From the NCBI RefSeq assembly GCF_019402665.1, contig NZ_VSST01000049.1:62001-126000 (forward strand): a stretch of 64,000 nt of DNA, written 5' to 3'. A program made the position numbers and the translations under genes. Below are positions 61,411-64,000 of this stretch, one piece after another (position 1 is the stretch's first letter; each line of letters opens with the position of its first letter). This DNA is from Bradyrhizobium canariense (GTDB lineage: Bacteria > Pseudomonadota > Alphaproteobacteria > Rhizobiales > Xanthobacteraceae). The notes beneath the pieces were generated by a model. The model did no database searches. It worked only from the letters and a program-made list of their open reading frames with translations, and was not told where the DNA came from.

Positions 61411-62216
61411 CAGGCAACCTCGTCGGTCCATACTTTGAAATTGAGCAGCTTATTCGGACCGAAGGTCTGGGTGATCGGGACGTCCGCGGCATCGCGTCCT
61501 TGTGCGATCAGCACGCGGCCGATCCGCGGCGTGTTGTTGCGGGGATCGAACATGTGCCAGCTTCCGCCGAGATAAGCCTCGAACCAGCCGGCGAAATCTC
61601 CCACGGCCCAGGGCTTCGGCGTGCCGATGTCGCTGAGATAGCCGGTGCAGTAGCGCGCCGGGATGTTCATGCAGCGGCAGAACGCGATGGCAAGATGAGC
61701 ATAGTCGCGGCACACGCCCTTGCCTTCGTCGTAGACTTCCCGCGCCGTCTTGGTTGCGCGCGCGTGCTCATAGCCGAAAGCGATGTGACGATGAACGAAA
61801 TCGCAGATGGCCTGCACCCGCGCCCAGCCTGGCGGCGTGTGCTCGAACAGTTTCCATGCGATATCCGACAGGCGATCGGTCTCGCAATAGCGACTGCCGA
61901 GCAGATAGACGAGCGTGTCGGTCGGCAGCGCCTCGACGGCGTGCTGAGCCGCGTTCGGGAACACCGGGTCGGGCAGGCCGCTGTCGCTCACGACGCCGTC
62001 GCCGGCAAGCCGAAAGGCGCCGGCCGGCGCCACGATGCGGCTGCACCAATTGCCGAAGAGGTCGCGATAGGGAGTGATCGGAACCGAGGGTCTGGTGGTC
62101 ACCAGGTCGGGCACGATGACATCGGAGGCGCGCGTGAAGTGCGTGCCCAATACCATGATCATGGGCGTGGGCTGCGGGAATTCGTACAGCATCTCAAACC
62201 CGACGCGGAGCTTCAT
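61410..62216 (-). CDS. Transglutaminase-like cysteine peptidase
   Basis: This 268-residue protein has an N-terminal bacterial transglutaminase beta domain (MKLRVGFEMLYEFPQPTPMI to about residue 110) and a papain-like transglutaminase core with catalytic Cys in GKGVCRDYAHLAI, His in GGSWHMFDPRN and Asp in the same stretch. Such proteins may cross-link or cleave peptide bonds; the rhizobial ones are uncharacterised. There is no signal peptide, so a cytoplasmic role is likely. It is followed by a coupled small gene. Confidence 0.9.
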   Translation of the reverse strand: MKLRVGFEMLYEFPQPTPMIMVLGTHFTRASDVIVPDLVTTRPSVPITPYRDLFGNWCSRIVAPAGAFRLAGDGVVSDSGLPDPVFPNAAQHAVEALPTDTLVYLLGSRYCETDRLSDIAWKLFEHTPPGWARVQAICDFVHRHIAFGYEHARATKTAREVYDEGKGVCRDYAHLAIAFCRCMNIPARYCTGYLSDIGTPKPWAVGDFAGWFEAYLGGSWHMFDPRNNTPRIGRVLIAQGRDAADVPITQTFGPNKLLNFKVWTDEVA

Positions 62217-62578
62217 ACGTTTTTCCCTTGGCTAAGCTCCCAACATGGCTACGAAGCGGCCGATCACAAGGCTTTGACGGCTTATTCGCTCGCGCGCGGC
62301 ATTTGGCACTTCAAAAGTGCGGCACTGGTGAGAAAACGATAGCTAATTGCGGCGATTGCGCGCACGGTGCGGGAATGTCGAAAGATCTGTCGTTTCTGCG
62401 CCTATGCAGCGCCACGACTATTCGCGCGACGTGAAGCGCCTCATTCCCTCGCACCGGCGGAGCCGGCTCATCGCGACGTCGCAACAGCGGTCGTCGCGCA
62501 TATTGCCCGCTCCAGCGGGTGAGTTGGACGCGGCAGCCTCGTGCCGCAGACGCCTGAAGGTTTCACCGCGATTCGATC
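62217..62578. other. Intergenic region before a small plus-strand gene
   Basis: No supported gene lies in these 362 bases. A small hairpin (GGCACTTCAAAAGTGC) is at about 62,308-62,323. The rest is uninformative. Confidence 0.45.
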
Positions 62579-62788
62579 ATGAGATCGAACGCCAACCGAA
62601 AGCACCCGATGCAAGCTCTCTCCCCACGGCACGTCAAGACAGAAGAAGCGCTCCGGCTCGGCGTCGAGTCGGGCTGGTACGCGATCAAGGTCAGCGGGAC
62701 CTTTGTCTCGGGCCCGCACGGCTCGGAAGCGGATTGCAGTCGCAAGATCGACGAAATCAATCCGCCTCCGGTGAAGAAGAAGCGATGA
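62579..62788 (+). CDS. Small conserved hypothetical protein (69 aa)
   Basis: The protein contains ALRLGVESGWYAIKVSGTFV and SGPHGSEADCSRKIDEINPP, ending KKKR. The core looks like a short alpha-beta unit typical of Bradyrhizobium hypothetical proteins. The start is either 62579 or the ATG at 62609 (59 residues); neither has a clear ribosome binding site. It lies convergent with the SRPBCC genes. The function is unknown. Confidence 0.5.
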   Translation: MRSNANRKHPMQALSPRHVKTEEALRLGVESGWYAIKVSGTFVSGPHGSEADCSRKIDEINPPPVKKKR

Positions 62789-62806
62789 CGGGGCGGAATT
62801 CGTCCG

Positions 62807-63319
62807 CTACGGCGTCTTGATACCCATCGCCTTCAACGCTTCCAGCATCTGCACCGGCGGCGCCATCTTGATCTGCGGCGCCTTGCCCGTTTCCAGCAGG
62901 CTCTTCAGCCCCGACAGGATTGCGGGCCAGCCGGTGCGGCCGCCGGAGAGGATGTCGTCGCTGAGCGGACGGTCGTGACGTTCGCTCATGGTGAGGCGGA
63001 CGGCCTCGCCGGCTTGTTCGATCTCATAAGTGACAAGCGTGGTGCCGAGCTTCGCGACGAGGTCGGGCCAGTTGACGTTCCACGTCACCGTCAGCTTGGT
63101 CGGCGGATCGTATTCGAACACGTCACCCGAGATGTGTTCCGACCCGTCAGGCGCGCGGACGATGAATTTGCCGCCGAGTCTTGGCTCCATCTCAACCGCA
63201 AAGCCGGAAAAGTATTTGCGGCTGAACTCGGCGGAGGTCAGCGCCTCCCACACCTTGTCCGGCGTCGCGGCGATGTAAATCGTGTAGACGGTGAGCGGCT
63301 TGAACTCATCGAGGTTCAT
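62807..63319 (-). CDS. SRPBCC (AHSA1/START-like) domain protein
   Basis: This 170-residue single-domain protein has the helix-grip fold: VYTIYIAATPDKVWEALTSA, FSRKYFSGFAVEMEPRLGGK, TVTWNVNWPDLVAKLGTTLV and the final helix with ILSGLKSLLETGKAP. Members bind hydrophobic ligands or act in stress pathways. Its ATG overlaps the TGA of the preceding SRPBCC gene (ATGA), so it is translated with it. The two share the last 40 residues' motif WPAILSGLKSLLE, a recent duplication. Confidence 0.9.
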   Translation of the reverse strand: MNLDEFKPLTVYTIYIAATPDKVWEALTSAEFSRKYFSGFAVEMEPRLGGKFIVRAPDGSEHISGDVFEYDPPTKLTVTWNVNWPDLVAKLGTTLVTYEIEQAGEAVRLTMSERHDRPLSDDILSGGRTGWPAILSGLKSLLETGKAPQIKMAPPVQMLEALKAMGIKTP

Positions 63320-63786
63320 CTTGCATCGAATCCCTTGTTGAGGGCTGCACGCGGAATGGCCAGCACTTTGCCGCTTTCCAGCAGGCTCTTGAGACCGGAC
63401 AGGATCGCCGGCCAGCCGTTGGAAACGGCGCCGAGATATTTGCCGCCTTCGACGAAGCCGTCATGCAGCACCGTCAAACGCACGAGCGAGCCGAACGGTT
63501 CGATGGTGAACACGACGCGCGAGATCGGCTCACTGCGCAGCTCCTCATATTTCTCATGCTTGAAGCTGTAGGACAACCGCCGCGGCGGATCGGCTTCGAG
63601 GATCTCGCCGGAATCCGTGGTCTCGCCATCCAGCAGCAGCGCGAAAGGGGAGCCGATTTTCCAGTCGGATCTGACCTCGGCGCCGAACCAGTATTGCTTG
63701 CTGAACTCGCTTGATGTCAGCGCCTCCCACAGCCTCGTTGGCGTGGTCTCGATGTAGGTGACATAGACGAATTGCGGCTTACTCAT
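63316..63786 (-). CDS. SRPBCC (AHSA1/START-like) domain protein, second copy
   Basis: This 156-residue protein of the same family has VYVTYIETTPTRLWEALTSS, EFSKQYWFGAEVRSDWKIGS and NGWPAILSGLKSLLESGKVL. I choose the ATG at 63786 with GGAG about 7 nt upstream; a GTG at 63789 is the alternative. It overlaps the ArsR-family gene's stop by about 8 bp and the next gene by 4 bp, so all three form one operon. The cavity ligand is unknown. Confidence 0.9.
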   Translation of the reverse strand: MSKPQFVYVTYIETTPTRLWEALTSSEFSKQYWFGAEVRSDWKIGSPFALLLDGETTDSGEILEADPPRRLSYSFKHEKYEELRSEPISRVVFTIEPFGSLVRLTVLHDGFVEGGKYLGAVSNGWPAILSGLKSLLESGKVLAIPRAALNKGFDAR

Positions 63787-64000
63787 CACGCTTCTCCAAC
63801 TGGCGTTTCAACTCGCCGAGTGCGGCGAGCTTGCCGCGCTCGAATTTCTTGATCCAGCGTTCGCCGATCTGATGGATCGGAACCGGATTGAGATAGTGCA
63901 GCTTCTCGCGGCCGTGCCTGATGGTCGTGACCAGATTGGCGTCTTCCAGAATGGCAAGGTGCTTGGTCACCGCCTGGCGCGTCATCGCGAGGCCTTCGCA
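63779..64000 (-). CDS. ArsR-family regulator, C-terminal part (cut by window end)
   Basis: The visible 73 residues hold the winged-helix end: MTRQAVTKHLAILEDANLVT (recognition helix and wing), TIRHGREKLHYLNPVPIHQI and the C-terminal helix KFERGKLAALGELKRQLEK. The N-terminus lies outside the window. It is the first gene of an ArsR-SRPBCC-SRPBCC operon, a common unit in Rhizobiales in which the regulator controls the ligand-binding proteins. Confidence 0.85.
   Translation of the reverse strand, partial: CEGLAMTRQAVTKHLAILEDANLVTTIRHGREKLHYLNPVPIHQIGERWIKKFERGKLAALGELKRQLEKRDE

Overview
The window looks like a chromosomal segment of a Bradyrhizobium-type alphaproteobacterium. The reasons are high GC with strong GC3 bias, rhizobial gene neighbourhoods (trxB next to an LsrB/VtlR-type LysR gene, serC-serA behind a serC leader, Omp31-like porins, a phasin, DUF992 and DUF2189 proteins), a tRNA-His without the G-1:C73 pair, and many GC-rich palindromic repeats between genes. 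This placement is inference from gene content; no species can be named.

Region 1 (1-27,600) is mostly core. It holds a GST, aatA, a DUF992 secreted protein, an EF-G-like GTPase, an XRE regulator, a SulP transporter, an AroE-family enzyme, a tandem pair of exported paralogues, an alpha-hydroxy-acid oxidase, glmM, an Fsr-type MFS pump, two outer-membrane beta-barrels, a second GST, a GNAT enzyme, serC-serA, a thiolase, a very large PAS histidine kinase and a phasin.

Region 2 (27,721-34,300) is accessory DNA starting at tRNA-His. Up to about 32,280 it is less GC-rich than its surroundings. It carries a short reverse transcriptase (28,314-29,045) overlapped by a 52-residue hydrophobic ORF with a good ribosome binding site (28,196-28,354), then a small membrane protein. 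A PIN-like protein and a HEPN-like protein follow, convergent and overlapping, and they are bracketed by an imperfect ~68-bp direct repeat. A TenA-family protein and a complete Xre/RES toxin-antitoxin pair come next. The RT plus hydrophobic ORF is the best candidate here for an undescribed, possibly defence-related system.

Region 3 (34,287-44,390) returns to chromosomal genes. A CoA-transferase / CoA-lyase / AEC-transporter operon is followed by an orphan ParA, two tiny single-helix membrane proteins, a DapA-family enzyme, the lsrB-trxB pair with a divergent Lrp-type regulator, and greA.

Region 4 (44,601-64,000) has carB and carA on the same strand about 4.2 kb apart. Between them lie an MFS pump with a divergent ArsR regulator (twin GTTCAA-N6-TTGAAC operators), a degenerate tRNA-like element, a methyltransferase, a Dps protein and a cupin. 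After carA come an alpha/beta hydrolase, a YqeY protein, an epoxide hydrolase, an acyl-CoA synthetase, a hybrid histidine kinase, a DUF2189 membrane protein, a transglutaminase and an ArsR-SRPBCC-SRPBCC operon cut by the window end.
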